From positions 32,494 through 96,493 of the forward strand of contig CAYQMX010000028.1 of assembly GCA_964418745.1 (NCBI GenBank): DNA of 64,000 nucleotides. Direction: 5' to 3'. The notes below the pieces were generated by a model. It had not been told where the DNA came from and made no database searches. It was given only the letters and a program-made list of their open reading frames with translations. Positions 27,496 to 36,886 of this stretch are shown here, in pieces (position 1 is the stretch's first letter; each line of letters starts with the position of its first letter). The DNA is from Scleromatobacter sp964418745. GTDB lineage: Bacteria; Pseudomonadota; Gammaproteobacteria; Burkholderiales; Burkholderiaceae_C. Made by a program: the position numbers and the translations under genes.

Positions 27496-29565
27496 TCACC
27501 AGAGGCGAATGCGATCCGTGGGCGCCTTCCACATCTTGTCGCCCGGCTTGGTGGCGAACGTCTCGTGGAAGCCATCGCTGTTGATGGCGGCGCCGTCGGC
27601 GCGGAAGCGCGGCGGCGAGTGCGGGTCGGAGGTGACCTGGTGCAGCATCGCCTCGTCGCGCAGCTTCTCGCGCCAGGCCTGCGCGAAGCCGTAGTAGAAG
27701 CGCTGCTCGCCGGTCAGGCCGTCGATGACCGGCGCCGGCCTGCCGCCCAGCGAGATCTTCCAGGCCTTGTAGGCGATCTGCAGCCCGGACAGGTCGGCGA
27801 TGTTCTCGCCGAGCGTGAGCTTGCCCTTGACGTGGACGCCGGGCAGCGGCTCGTAGGCCGAGTACTGGGCGTCGAGCTTGCTGGTGATCGCCTCGAAGGC
27901 CTTGCGGTCTTCCGGCGTCCACCAGTTGCGCAGCTTGCCGTCGCCGTCGTACTGGCTGCCTTCGTCGTCGAAGCCGTGGCTGATCTCGTGGCCGATGATG
28001 GCGCCGATCGCGCCGTAGTTGGACGCGTCGTCGGCCTTCATGTCGAAGAACGGCGGCTGCAGGATGGCGGCCGGGAACACGATCTCGTTCTTGGTGCCGT
28101 CGTAGTAGGCGTTGACCGTCTGCGGCGTCATGCCCCACTCGGTGCGGTCCACCGGCCTGGAGTTGCGGACCGCCTGGCGGTGGTACTCGAACTGCGACGC
28201 GCGCACGACGTTGCCCAGCGCGTCGCCGGCCTTGACGTCCAGCGCCGTGTAGTCGCGCCAGTGGTCGGGGTAGCCGATCTTGATGCCGTACTTGGCCAGC
28301 TTGGCGTGCGCCTCCACCTTGGTGGCGGGGCTCATCCACGTGAGGCCGTCGATCGACTGCGCGTAGGCCTTCATCAGGTTGTCCACCAGTTCGACCATGC
28401 GCGCCTTGTAGGCGGGCGGGAAGTACTCGGTCACGTAGACCTGGCCGATGGCCTCGCCCATCGAATCGTTGAGCGTGCCCACGGCGCGCTCCCAGCGCGG
28501 GCGGTCGGTCTTGACGCCGCTCATCGCAACGCCGCGGAACTGGAAGCGCGCCGCGCGCACGTCGGCCGGCAAGGTCAGCGACAGCGAGTCCATCACGTGC
28601 ACGCGCAGGTAGGCCTTCCAGACGTCCAGCGGCTCGGACCTGACCAGCTTGTCCAGCGCCCAGAAGTAGCTCGGCTGGGCGATGGAGACGAACGGCGGAT
28701 CGACCAGCTCGCCGGCGCCGAGGAAGGCCTTCCAGTCGATGTCGGGCGCCTTGGCCGCGAGCTGGGCGACCGTCATCGGGTTGTAGGTCTTGACCGGGTC
28801 GCGGTTGGCCTCGTGCGTCCACTGGACCTTCGCGAGCCGGGTCTCCAGGTTCATCACCGCGGCGGCCTGGACCTTGGCGTTCTTGCTGCCCTGGGCGGCC
28901 AGCAGCGTGCGCATGTACTCGACATAGGCCTTGCGCGCCTTGGCGAAGCGGGCGTCGGTCTTGAGGTAGTAGTCGCGGTCGCCGATGCCCAGGCCGCCCT
29001 GGCCCGCGCCGGCGGAGTAGATCGTCGGGTCCTTGGCATCGGGGCTGACGCCCAGGCCCATCGGCAGGTCGACGAACGAGACCCACTGGCCCATGAGGTG
29101 GACCAGGTCGCCCTTGCTCTTGACGGCGTCGATCTGCGCCAGGTAGGGCCACAGCGGGCGCATGCCGGCGGCATCGATGGCCACGGTGTCCATGTAGCCG
29201 GCGTAGAAGTCGCCGATCTTGGCGTTGATCGTGCCGCCGGCCTGCGGCTTGGCGGCCAGCCCTTCGACGATCGCCTTGACGCGCTCGTTGGACAGGTCGT
29301 CGAGCTGCATGAACGTGCCGAAGTCGGCCTTGTCGGCCGGGATCGGCGTGTTCTTCAGCCACGTGCCGTTCATCGCCTCGAACAGGCTGTCCTGCGGCCG
29401 CGCGGCGGCGTCCATGCCGGCCCGGTCGAGGCCGGACGTGGGCGCGACGGCGGCCGGGGCCGCCGCGGGCGCCGCGGCGGAGGCGGCGTCGGCCGCGAGC
29501 GAAAGGTCGGCGGCGAAGGCCAGCGACAGGGCGACGACCAGCGTCGCGGGGCGGAAGGTGTTCAA
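27496..29565 (-). CDS. Secreted M13 zinc metallopeptidase, copy 2
   Basis: A 689-residue peptidase highly similar to copy 3 and less so to copy 1. The signal peptide is NTFRPATLVVALSLAFAADL, with processing near SLAAD. HEISH begins at residue 526 and GENIADLSG follows about 60 residues later; both are intact. The start is taken as TTG at 29565, with CAGGAG nine nt upstream. It aligns with the equally placed TTG of copy 3, and no ATG gives a signal peptide. An open frame runs on to 31827 through copy 3 in another frame, but this is a GC-rich shadow. It is the middle gene of the triplet. Confidence 0.9.
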   Translation of the reverse strand: MNTFRPATLVVALSLAFAADLSLAADAASAAAPAAAPAAVAPTSGLDRAGMDAAARPQDSLFEAMNGTWLKNTPIPADKADFGTFMQLDDLSNERVKAIVEGLAAKPQAGGTINAKIGDFYAGYMDTVAIDAAGMRPLWPYLAQIDAVKSKGDLVHLMGQWVSFVDLPMGLGVSPDAKDPTIYSAGAGQGGLGIGDRDYYLKTDARFAKARKAYVEYMRTLLAAQGSKNAKVQAAAVMNLETRLAKVQWTHEANRDPVKTYNPMTVAQLAAKAPDIDWKAFLGAGELVDPPFVSIAQPSYFWALDKLVRSEPLDVWKAYLRVHVMDSLSLTLPADVRAARFQFRGVAMSGVKTDRPRWERAVGTLNDSMGEAIGQVYVTEYFPPAYKARMVELVDNLMKAYAQSIDGLTWMSPATKVEAHAKLAKYGIKIGYPDHWRDYTALDVKAGDALGNVVRASQFEYHRQAVRNSRPVDRTEWGMTPQTVNAYYDGTKNEIVFPAAILQPPFFDMKADDASNYGAIGAIIGHEISHGFDDEGSQYDGDGKLRNWWTPEDRKAFEAITSKLDAQYSAYEPLPGVHVKGKLTLGENIADLSGLQIAYKAWKISLGGRPAPVIDGLTGEQRFYYGFAQAWREKLRDEAMLHQVTSDPHSPPRFRADGAAINSDGFHETFATKPGDKMWKAPTDRIRLW

Positions 29566-29663
29566 GGCGCGGCTCCTGGGAAAGGGGGTCTCCGGCGGGC
29601 CGTCCGGGCCCGCCGTGTCGTCATGGCGGGCGGTCGTGCTCGCGCACGTCCGCCCGGTGGGAC

Positions 29664-31730
29664 TCACCACAAGCGCAGGCGGTCGGCCGGGGCCTTCCAC
29701 ATCTTGTCGCCCGGCTTGGTGCCGAACGCGTCGTGGAAGCCGTCGCTGTTGATGGACGCGCCGTCGGCCCGGAATTTCGCCGGCGAATGCGGGTCGATCA
29801 CCACCAGCTGCAGCGCGCGCTCGTCGCGCACCTTCGCGCGCCACACCTGCGAGAAGCCGTAGTAGAAGCGCTGCTCGCCCGTCAGGCCGTCGATGACCGG
29901 CGAGGGCTTGCCGCCCAGCGACATCTTCCAGGCCTTGTACGAGATCTGCAGGCCCGACAGGTCGGCGATGTTCTCGCCCATGGTCAGCTTGCCGTTGAGG
30001 TGCGTGCCGGGCAGCGGCTCGTAGGCCGTGTACTGCGCGTCGAGCTTGCTGGTGATCGCGTCGAAGGCCTTGCGGTCTTCCGGCGTCCACCAGTTGCGCA
30101 GCTTGCCGTTGCCGTCGTACTGGCTGCCCTGGTCGTCGAAGCCGTGGCTGATCTCGTGGCCGATCACCGCGCCGATGCCGCCGTAGTTGACCGCGTCGTC
30201 GGCCTTCATGTCGAAGAACGGCGGCTGCAGGATGGCGGCCGGGAACACGATCTCGTTCTTGGTCGGGTCGTAGTAGGCATTGACCGTCTGCGGCGTCATG
30301 CCCCACTCGGTGCGGTCGACCGGCTTGCCGTTGCGCACGGCCTGGCGGTGGTATTCGAACTGCACGGCGCGAATGCCGTTGCCCACCGGGTCGCCGGCCT
30401 TGACCTCCAGCGCACCATAGTCGCGCCAGACGTCCGGGTAGCCGATCTTGACGCCGTACTTGGCCAGCTTGGCATGGGCCTCGACCTTGGTCGTCGGGCT
30501 CATCCAGGTGAGGTTGTCGATCGACGTGGAATAGGTCTTGAGCAGGTTGTCCACCAGCTCCACCATGCGCGCCTTGTACGCCGGCGGGAAGTACTTGGAC
30601 ACGTAGACCTGGCCGATCGCCTCGCCCATCGAGTTGTTCAGCGTGGCGACGCCGCGCTGCCAGCGCGGCTTGTCCTGCTTGACCCCGTTGAGCGCCACGT
30701 CGTGGAACTGGTACGAGGCGTCGCGGAAGCCGGCCGGCAGCGTGTGCGCGGTGGCGTCGAGCAGGCGCACGCGCAGGTAGGCCTTCCAGACGTCGAGCGG
30801 CTCGTCCTTGATCAGCTTGGCCAGCGCCCAGGTGTAGTCGGGCTGCGAGATCGAGACGAACGCCGGGCTGGGCAGGTCGCCGGCCTCGAGGTAGGCCTTC
30901 CAGTCGATGTTGGGAGCCTTGGCCGCCAGTTCCTTGAGCGTCAGCGGGTTGTACGTCTTGACCGGGTCGCGGTTGGCTTCCTGCGACCACTGGACCTTGG
31001 CCAGCTTCATCTCGAGCGCCATGACTGCCTTGGCTTCCATCACGGCGTTCTTGTCGCCGTCCAGCGCCAGGATCGTGCGCAGGTAGGTCAGGTAGGCCTC
31101 GCGCGCCTTGGCGAAGCGGGCGTCGGTCTTGAGGTAGTAGTCGCGGTCGCCCAGGCCCAGGCCGCCCTGGAAGCTGCCGGCCGAGTAGATGGTCGGATCC
31201 TTGGCGTCGGGGCCGACGCCCAGGTTCAGCGGCGCGTCGACGAAGCTGACCCACTTGCCCATCAGCAGGACCAGGTCCTTCTTGTTCTTGACGGCGTCCA
31301 GCTGCGCCTTGAACGGCGCGAGCGGCTTGATGCCGGCGGCGTCGATCGCCGCGGTGTCCATGTAGCTGCTGTAGAAATCGCCGATCTTGGCGTTGATCGT
31401 GCCGGCGGGCTGCGGCCTGGAGGCCAGTTCCTCGATGATGCTCTTGACGCGCTGGTCGGAGAGCTCGCGCAGCTGGTAGAACGTGCCCCAGGAGGCCTTG
31501 TCGGCCGGGATCTCGGTGTTCTTGACCCAGCCGCCGTTCATGGCGAGGAACAGGTCGTCCTGCGGGCGCACCGCGGGATCCATGCCGGCCTTGTCCAGGC
31601 CGAGCTCGGTGCCGGCGGGGACGGCGGCCACCGGCGCGGCGGCGGCGGCGGTGTCGGCAGCGAGGGAGACCTGGCTTGCGAAGGCCAGCGACAGGGCGAC
31701 CACGAGCGTGGCGGGGCGGAAGGGGTTCAA
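29664..31730 (-). CDS. Secreted M13 zinc metallopeptidase, copy 3
   Basis: A 688-residue peptidase. It starts with TTG at 31730 (GAGGACGCGCC before it) and encodes the signal peptide NPFRPATLVVALSLAFASQV, nearly the same as copy 2. The zinc site HEISH begins at residue 525, the third ligand lies in GENIADLSG, and the C terminus is RLRLW. QDDLFLAMNGGW and the IPADKASWGTFYQL region mark the start of the mature domain. It is first of the three tandem peptidase genes in transcription order, 98 nt before copy 2. A longer frame exists upstream to 31979, but it contains no signal peptide at its own start. Confidence 0.9.
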   Translation of the reverse strand: MNPFRPATLVVALSLAFASQVSLAADTAAAAAPVAAVPAGTELGLDKAGMDPAVRPQDDLFLAMNGGWVKNTEIPADKASWGTFYQLRELSDQRVKSIIEELASRPQPAGTINAKIGDFYSSYMDTAAIDAAGIKPLAPFKAQLDAVKNKKDLVLLMGKWVSFVDAPLNLGVGPDAKDPTIYSAGSFQGGLGLGDRDYYLKTDARFAKAREAYLTYLRTILALDGDKNAVMEAKAVMALEMKLAKVQWSQEANRDPVKTYNPLTLKELAAKAPNIDWKAYLEAGDLPSPAFVSISQPDYTWALAKLIKDEPLDVWKAYLRVRLLDATAHTLPAGFRDASYQFHDVALNGVKQDKPRWQRGVATLNNSMGEAIGQVYVSKYFPPAYKARMVELVDNLLKTYSTSIDNLTWMSPTTKVEAHAKLAKYGVKIGYPDVWRDYGALEVKAGDPVGNGIRAVQFEYHRQAVRNGKPVDRTEWGMTPQTVNAYYDPTKNEIVFPAAILQPPFFDMKADDAVNYGGIGAVIGHEISHGFDDQGSQYDGNGKLRNWWTPEDRKAFDAITSKLDAQYTAYEPLPGTHLNGKLTMGENIADLSGLQISYKAWKMSLGGKPSPVIDGLTGEQRFYYGFSQVWRAKVRDERALQLVVIDPHSPAKFRADGASINSDGFHDAFGTKPGDKMWKAPADRLRLW

Positions 31731-31991
31731 GGCGCGTCCTCGGATGTTGTTGGCGGTGGACAGCCCGTTCGCGGGCACCCTTGTGGGGCACGCCGCGCGG
31801 CGGGCGGGTGCCACCCGGAGGTGGCATGGATTGCCTGCTCCGGGCAGCATGAACTGCAACGGATCAGTGTAGCGACGTGGATGACGCCGCGCTGCCAATG
31901 GTTCCCCTGACGACCTTGTCGCGCCCGGGCTTTGCGACGAACTGCAGCGAGGCGGCATCGAAAGGCGGCGCCCGGCCAACCTCGCTCAGGG

Positions 31992-32609
31992 CTAACCCGC
32001 AGATTCCCGGCGCGCCGGCGGCCGCCAGGGCACGGCGCGGGCGCGCTGGGGCGCGTCGAAGCGCGCGATCGTCGGCGCGAAGCATTCGGTGACCAGCAGC
32101 GGCGCACCGCGCCGCATGAACACGGAGCAGCGCGCCCAGACCTCGCGCCGCCCCCAGTCGGTGCCCGTCGCCTCGCGCCAGCGCCGGTGCACGGTGGCGG
32201 CGACGCCCGAGCCGGGCGCGAAGCGCGCGAATTCGAAGCCCGAGCGCTGCGCCGCCGGCTGGCCGAACAGCAGGTCGGCCAGCGCCCGGTTGCCCAGCCC
32301 GCGGATCGCCTTCCAGGTGCCGCGCGCGTGCACCGCCTGCAGCACCGAGCGCGCATAGACCACCGGCACGCCGTCGGCCAGCAGGATCACCTCGCGCCCG
32401 TGCGCGGCGGCCCCCGCGGGGCAGCGCAGGCGCTCTGCCTCGGCCGGCTGCAGCCGCACGGCGCCCTGGCGCAGCACGCGCACGGTGAGCCGGCCGCTGA
32501 CCGAGGCGATGCGCGCGCTCAGCGAGCCGTCGACTTGCAGCCAGGCGCCCATGCGGCGCGAGGAAGGCATCGGGTGGATGCCTTCCTTCGACGTCATCAC
32601 CGGCTTCAT
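31992..32609 (-). CDS. ubiC: Chorismate--pyruvate lyase
   Basis: Makes 4-hydroxybenzoate and pyruvate from chorismate, the first committed step of ubiquinone synthesis. The 205-residue protein shows the UbiC pattern: VRVLRQGAVRLQPAEAERL, a VYARSVL segment with the conserved Arg, GNRALADLLFG, and WARCSVFMRRGAPLLVTECFAP with the conserved Glu. Similarity is moderate, as usual for this family. The first ATG (32609) lies 2 nt from the acyl-CoA dehydrogenase stop. Met5 and Met14 are also possible starts, the last having GAAGG at a fair distance. No ubiA is nearby. Confidence 0.8.
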   Translation of the reverse strand: MKPVMTSKEGIHPMPSSRRMGAWLQVDGSLSARIASVSGRLTVRVLRQGAVRLQPAEAERLRCPAGAAAHGREVILLADGVPVVYARSVLQAVHARGTWKAIRGLGNRALADLLFGQPAAQRSGFEFARFAPGSGVAATVHRRWREATGTDWGRREVWARCSVFMRRGAPLLVTECFAPTIARFDAPQRARAVPWRPPARRESAG

Positions 32610-32610
32610 C

Positions 32611-33744
32611 TCAAAGTGCCAGGGCCCGGCCGATCAGGATCTTCTGCACTTCCGACGTGCCTTCGTAGATCTGGCACACGCGCACGTCGCGGTAGATGCG
32701 CTCGACCGGGAAGTCGGTGGTGTAGCCGTAGCCGCCGAACACCTGGATCGCCGCGGAGCACACGCGCTCGGCCATCTCGCTGGCGAACAGCTTGGCCATC
32801 GCGGCCTCCTTCAGGCACGGCTGGCCGGCGTCCTTCAGGCCGGCGGCGTGGTGGATCAACTGGCGCGCGGCCTCGATCTGCGTGGCCATGTCGGCCAGCT
32901 TGAACTGGATCGCCTGGTGCTCGAAGATGGGCTTGCCGAACGCGACGCGATCCTTGGCATAGGCCAGCGCCGCCTCGAACGCCGCGCGCGCCATGCCCAC
33001 CGACTGCGACGCGATGCCGATGCGCCCGCCCTCCAGGCCCGACAGCGCGATCTTCAGTCCCTGGCCCTCGGCGCCGATCAGGTTGGCCGCGGGAATGCGG
33101 CAGTTCTCGAACAGGATCTGCGCGGTGTCGCTGGCGTGCTGGCCCATCTTCTCCTCGAGCCGCGCCACCACGTAGCCGGGCGTGTCCGTGGGCACCAGGA
33201 AGGCGCTGATGCCCTTCTTGCCCGCCGCCTTGTCGGTGACCGCCATCACGATCGCGACGTCGCCGTTCTTGCCGCTGGTGATGAACTGCTTGACGCCGTC
33301 GAGCACGTACTCGTCGCCGTCGCGCACGGCCGTCGTGCGCAGGCCGCCGGCCTCCGAGCCCACGTGCGGCTCGGTCAGGCAGAACGCGCCCAGCATGTCG
33401 CCGCGCGCCAGCGGCCGCAGGAAGCGTTCCTTCTGGTCGTCGTTGGCGAACGCCATCATGATGGTGTTGACCGGGCAGTTGGTCACGCTGATGACGGTGG
33501 ACGTGGCGCCGTCGCCGGCCGCGATCTCCTCGAGGATCAGCGCCACCGACAGGTAGTCCAGCCCCGCGCCGTCCCATTCGACGGGCACCGCGATGCCGTA
33601 GCAGCCCAGGTCGGCCAGGCCGCGCAGTTCCGCGCGCGGGAAATGCGCGCTGCGGTCCCAGGCGGCGGCCTGCGGCGCGATGCGGTCGCGCACGTAGGCG
33701 CGGACGGCATCCTGGACGGCGCGGTGGTCTTCGGAGAGGTACAT
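32611..33744 (-). CDS. Acyl-CoA dehydrogenase
   Basis: FAD-dependent alpha,beta-dehydrogenation of an acyl-CoA, passing electrons to ETF. It is 377 residues, standard for short/medium-chain enzymes. The FAD and substrate loops are AFCLTEPHVGSEAGGLRT and QFITSGKNGDV. The catalytic Glu is in the usual C-terminal position, CQIYEGTSEVQKILIGR, unlike the IVD at 40056-41237. FGGYGYTTDFPVERIYRDVRV is typical of the short-chain/branched-chain group, so a butyryl- or 2-methylbutyryl-CoA substrate is possible. RBS GGGTCTC-poor; ATG at 33744. It is followed immediately by ubiC. Confidence 0.93.
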   Translation of the reverse strand: MYLSEDHRAVQDAVRAYVRDRIAPQAAAWDRSAHFPRAELRGLADLGCYGIAVPVEWDGAGLDYLSVALILEEIAAGDGATSTVISVTNCPVNTIMMAFANDDQKERFLRPLARGDMLGAFCLTEPHVGSEAGGLRTTAVRDGDEYVLDGVKQFITSGKNGDVAIVMAVTDKAAGKKGISAFLVPTDTPGYVVARLEEKMGQHASDTAQILFENCRIPAANLIGAEGQGLKIALSGLEGGRIGIASQSVGMARAAFEAALAYAKDRVAFGKPIFEHQAIQFKLADMATQIEAARQLIHHAAGLKDAGQPCLKEAAMAKLFASEMAERVCSAAIQVFGGYGYTTDFPVERIYRDVRVCQIYEGTSEVQKILIGRALAL

Positions 33745-33795
33745 GGGGGTCTCTTCAATCGTTGTTCGTCATTGTTGCGCCACGGCGCCGCGCGC

Positions 33796-34497
<702 letters not shown>

Positions 34498-34516
34498 GGC
34501 GGCTTCCGGGAACGGG

Positions 34517-35044
34517 TCAGTGCGCGGCGCGCCGCTGGCGCCACAGGGCACGTGCGCCGACGGCCAGCAGCATCAGCAGCATCAGCGCGTAGAGGACGAA
34601 CTTGAGCTGGGTGGCGGCGCTGGCCCATTGCACGAGCTGGGGCGAGAGGTCGTCGCGGGTGGCGAGGATCGCGTACTGGAGCGCATTCTCGGCCGTGTCG
34701 GCCGCCGCCGCCAGCCACGGCCACATCGTGGCGCGCGCCGCGTCCACCCGCAGCATCACCGCCGCGACCAGCGCGCACAGCAGCCACGGGAAGACGATGT
34801 CGACCGCGCGATAGGCTTCGTAGTCGGCCAGGCCCGCGGCGCCGAGTTGGCGGAACGCCGCCAGGACGCCCGACACGGCGTAGCCCGCCGGACGCTCGTC
34901 GAACGGCGGCGCGCCGGTCAGGGCGATGAAGTGGGCGCTGGCCGCCGGGCTCCACGGCAGCTGGAACAGCGCGATGCACGCCAGCACCGCCGCACCGAGT
35001 CCGGCCAGCACGCGCGGGCGAAGCAGCCAGCGGTCGACCCTCAT
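34517..35044 (-). CDS. Four-helix membrane protein of unknown function
   Basis: A 175-residue inner-membrane protein with about four hydrophobic segments (roughly 11-30, 82-100, 105-125, 145-165). Polar parts include FDERPAGYAVSGVLAAFRQLG and DAARATMWPWLAAAADTAENALQYA. I do not recognise the family. The ATG overlaps the stop of the MaoC gene as ATGA, so the two are co-translated. A link with acyl-CoA metabolism is suggested only by context. Confidence 0.78.
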   Translation of the reverse strand: MRVDRWLLRPRVLAGLGAAVLACIALFQLPWSPAASAHFIALTGAPPFDERPAGYAVSGVLAAFRQLGAAGLADYEAYRAVDIVFPWLLCALVAAVMLRVDAARATMWPWLAAAADTAENALQYAILATRDDLSPQLVQWASAATQLKFVLYALMLLMLLAVGARALWRQRRAAH

Positions 35045-35523
35045 GGCGCGTGGCGTACCAGGACCGTTCCGCGCGCGATCACGGCCAGGGCGTTGGAGAC
35101 GGTGGCCTTGCCCTCGATCTGGGCGATGACGCCGTCGAGGCTGGCATTCCACTCGGTGCTCGAGACCACCCAGCGCATCGTCACCTCCTGGTCGGCGACG
35201 ATCGGCTCGCGGTAGGCGAAGTTGAAGTGCAGGCACAGCATCGAGCGCGCGACGCCGTCGTCGTCGCGCGAGAAGTACGTCGCGGCCAGGCCGCTCATCA
35301 GGGCCGAGGTGTGCTGGCCGCTGGCGATCACGTCGGGCAGGCCCGCGCGCACCGCGAATTCGCGGTCGTGGTGCACGGGGTTCAGGTCGAGCGTGAGCGT
35401 GGCGAAGCGCGAGATCTCCTCGCGCGAGTAGCGCGCCACGTGTTCGACGCGCTCGCCCACGCGCACGAGGGCGACGAGGGTGGGGTCATCGATCACGGTC
35501 GAGTCGGTTGGGGTCATGGGCAT
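35041..35523 (-). CDS. MaoC-like (R)-specific enoyl-CoA hydratase family protein
   Basis: A 160-residue hot-dog fold protein. The hydratase 2 motif is visible as TLDLNPVHHDREFAVRAGLPDVIASG, carrying the Asp and His expected of an active (R)-hydratase. The remaining part (HFNFAYREPIVADQEVTM) is typical of MaoC dehydratases that act on acyl-CoA. The first ATG is at 35523; a second in-frame ATG (35517) is equally possible. It overlaps the membrane protein gene by 4 nt and follows a thiolase gene after 150 nt, which fits a role in beta-oxidation-like chemistry. Confidence 0.85.
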   Translation of the reverse strand: MPMTPTDSTVIDDPTLVALVRVGERVEHVARYSREEISRFATLTLDLNPVHHDREFAVRAGLPDVIASGQHTSALMSGLAATYFSRDDDGVARSMLCLHFNFAYREPIVADQEVTMRWVVSSTEWNASLDGVIAQIEGKATVSNALAVIARGTVLVRHAP

Positions 35524-35673
35524 CGGTTCGGGCTTTCATCGGCTGCGGTGCGGGGCGGCGACGCCGGCTGGAGTGCCGGCGCGAACCCCGTTTCGCAGGC
35601 ACGCAGTGTGCCGTTTCCGCCCCGTGAGGGGGGTATTGGCCCAAAGCGTTACGCCCCGTTGCAAGCGCGATCA

Positions 35674-36852
35674 CTACAGCAGCTCGACCGCCAGGGCTGT
35701 CGCCTCGCCGCCGCCGATGCACAGCGCGGCGATGCCGCGCTTCTTGCCCTGGCGGCGCAGGGCGCCCAGCAGCGTCACCACGATGCGCGCGCCAGAGGCG
35801 CCGATCGGATGACCCAGCGCGCAGGCGCCGCCGTGCACGTTGACGATGTCGTGCGGCAGGTCGAACTCGCGCATCGCGGCCATGGTCACCGCGGCGAAGG
35901 CCTCGTTGACCTCCCACAGGTCCACCGACTGCGCCGTCCAGCCCGTCTTCGCCAGCACCTTGGCGATGGCGCCGGCCGGCGCGGTGGAGAACCATTCGGG
36001 CGCTTGCGCGTGCACCGCGTGGGCGGCGATGCGCGCCAGCGGCTTCGCGCCCAGCCGCGCGGCTTCCGATTCGCGCATCAGCACCAGCGCGGCGGCGCCG
36101 TCGGAGATGCTCGACGCGTTGGCGGCCGTGATGGTGCCGTCCTTCTTGAAGGCCGGCTTCAGCGACGGGATCTTGTCGAGCTTGGCCTTGAACGGCTGCT
36201 CGTCGAACTTGACGACGATGTCGCCGCCCTTGCCCTGCAGCGTGACCGGCGCCATCTCCCAGTCGAAGGCACCGCTCTCGTTGGCCTCCTTGGCCCGCTT
36301 CGTCGACGCGATCGCGAACTCGTCCTGCGCCTCGCGCGTGAAGCCGTACTTGGCCACGCAGGCCTCGGCGAACACGCCCATCGCGCGGCCGCGGTCGTAG
36401 GCGTCCTCCAGGCCGTCGAGGGCCATGTGGTCGAACATCTGCGCCGCGCCGTAGCGCACGCCCTTGCGCGCGAACATCAGGTGGGGCGCGTTGGTCATGC
36501 TCTCCATGCCGCCGGCCACCATCACGTCGACGCTGCCGGCCAGCAGCATGTCGTGCGCGAACATCATCGCGCGCATGCCGGAGCCGCACATCTTGCTGAG
36601 GGTGACGGCGCCCGCCGAGTCGGGCAGGCCCGCGCGGCGCACCGCCTGGCGCGCCGGGGCCTGGCCCTGGCCGGCCATCAGGCAGTTGCCGATCAGCGCC
36701 TCGTCGACGGCGTCGCCCGGCACGCCGGCGCGTTCGACGGCCGCCTTGATGGCGACGGCGCCCAGCTCCCACGCCGGCAGCGCGGCGAAATCGCCCAGCA
36801 GGCCGCCGATGGGCGTGCGGGCGGCGGAAACGATGACGATGGATTCGGACAT
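35674..36852 (-). CDS. Acetyl-CoA C-acyltransferase (thiolase)
   Basis: A 392-residue type II thiolase that cleaves or forms 3-ketoacyl-CoA. The catalytic set is complete: Cys89 in LSKMCGSGM, His348 in GGACALGHPIGASG, and Cys378 in GIAALCIGGGE. The length and the NVHGGACALGHP motif match biosynthetic/acetoacetyl-CoA thiolases, so in this setting it could split the acetoacetyl-CoA produced from leucine. The ATG at 36852 has AAGGAG upstream. It is 34 nt after aceK on the same strand. Confidence 0.94.
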   Translation of the reverse strand: MSESIVIVSAARTPIGGLLGDFAALPAWELGAVAIKAAVERAGVPGDAVDEALIGNCLMAGQGQAPARQAVRRAGLPDSAGAVTLSKMCGSGMRAMMFAHDMLLAGSVDVMVAGGMESMTNAPHLMFARKGVRYGAAQMFDHMALDGLEDAYDRGRAMGVFAEACVAKYGFTREAQDEFAIASTKRAKEANESGAFDWEMAPVTLQGKGGDIVVKFDEQPFKAKLDKIPSLKPAFKKDGTITAANASSISDGAAALVLMRESEAARLGAKPLARIAAHAVHAQAPEWFSTAPAGAIAKVLAKTGWTAQSVDLWEVNEAFAAVTMAAMREFDLPHDIVNVHGGACALGHPIGASGARIVVTLLGALRRQGKKRGIAALCIGGGEATALAVELL

Positions 36853-36886
36853 GGAAGGCTCCTTGGTCTGGCGGGAATGGGCGGGG

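Noticed and set aside
25015..29862. A 1615-codon open frame on the plus strand opposite the M13 peptidases, and similar giant frames elsewhere
   Set aside because: It is antisense to well-supported genes. Its product is a low-complexity His/Arg/Gly/Val-rich string, as expected from GC-rich codon bias read backwards.
27496..31827. An apparent 1443-residue fusion of an M13 peptidase with an upstream domain
   Set aside because: The first half is copy 3 read in the wrong frame. The true gene starts at the TTG at 29565 with its own ribosome binding site and signal peptide.
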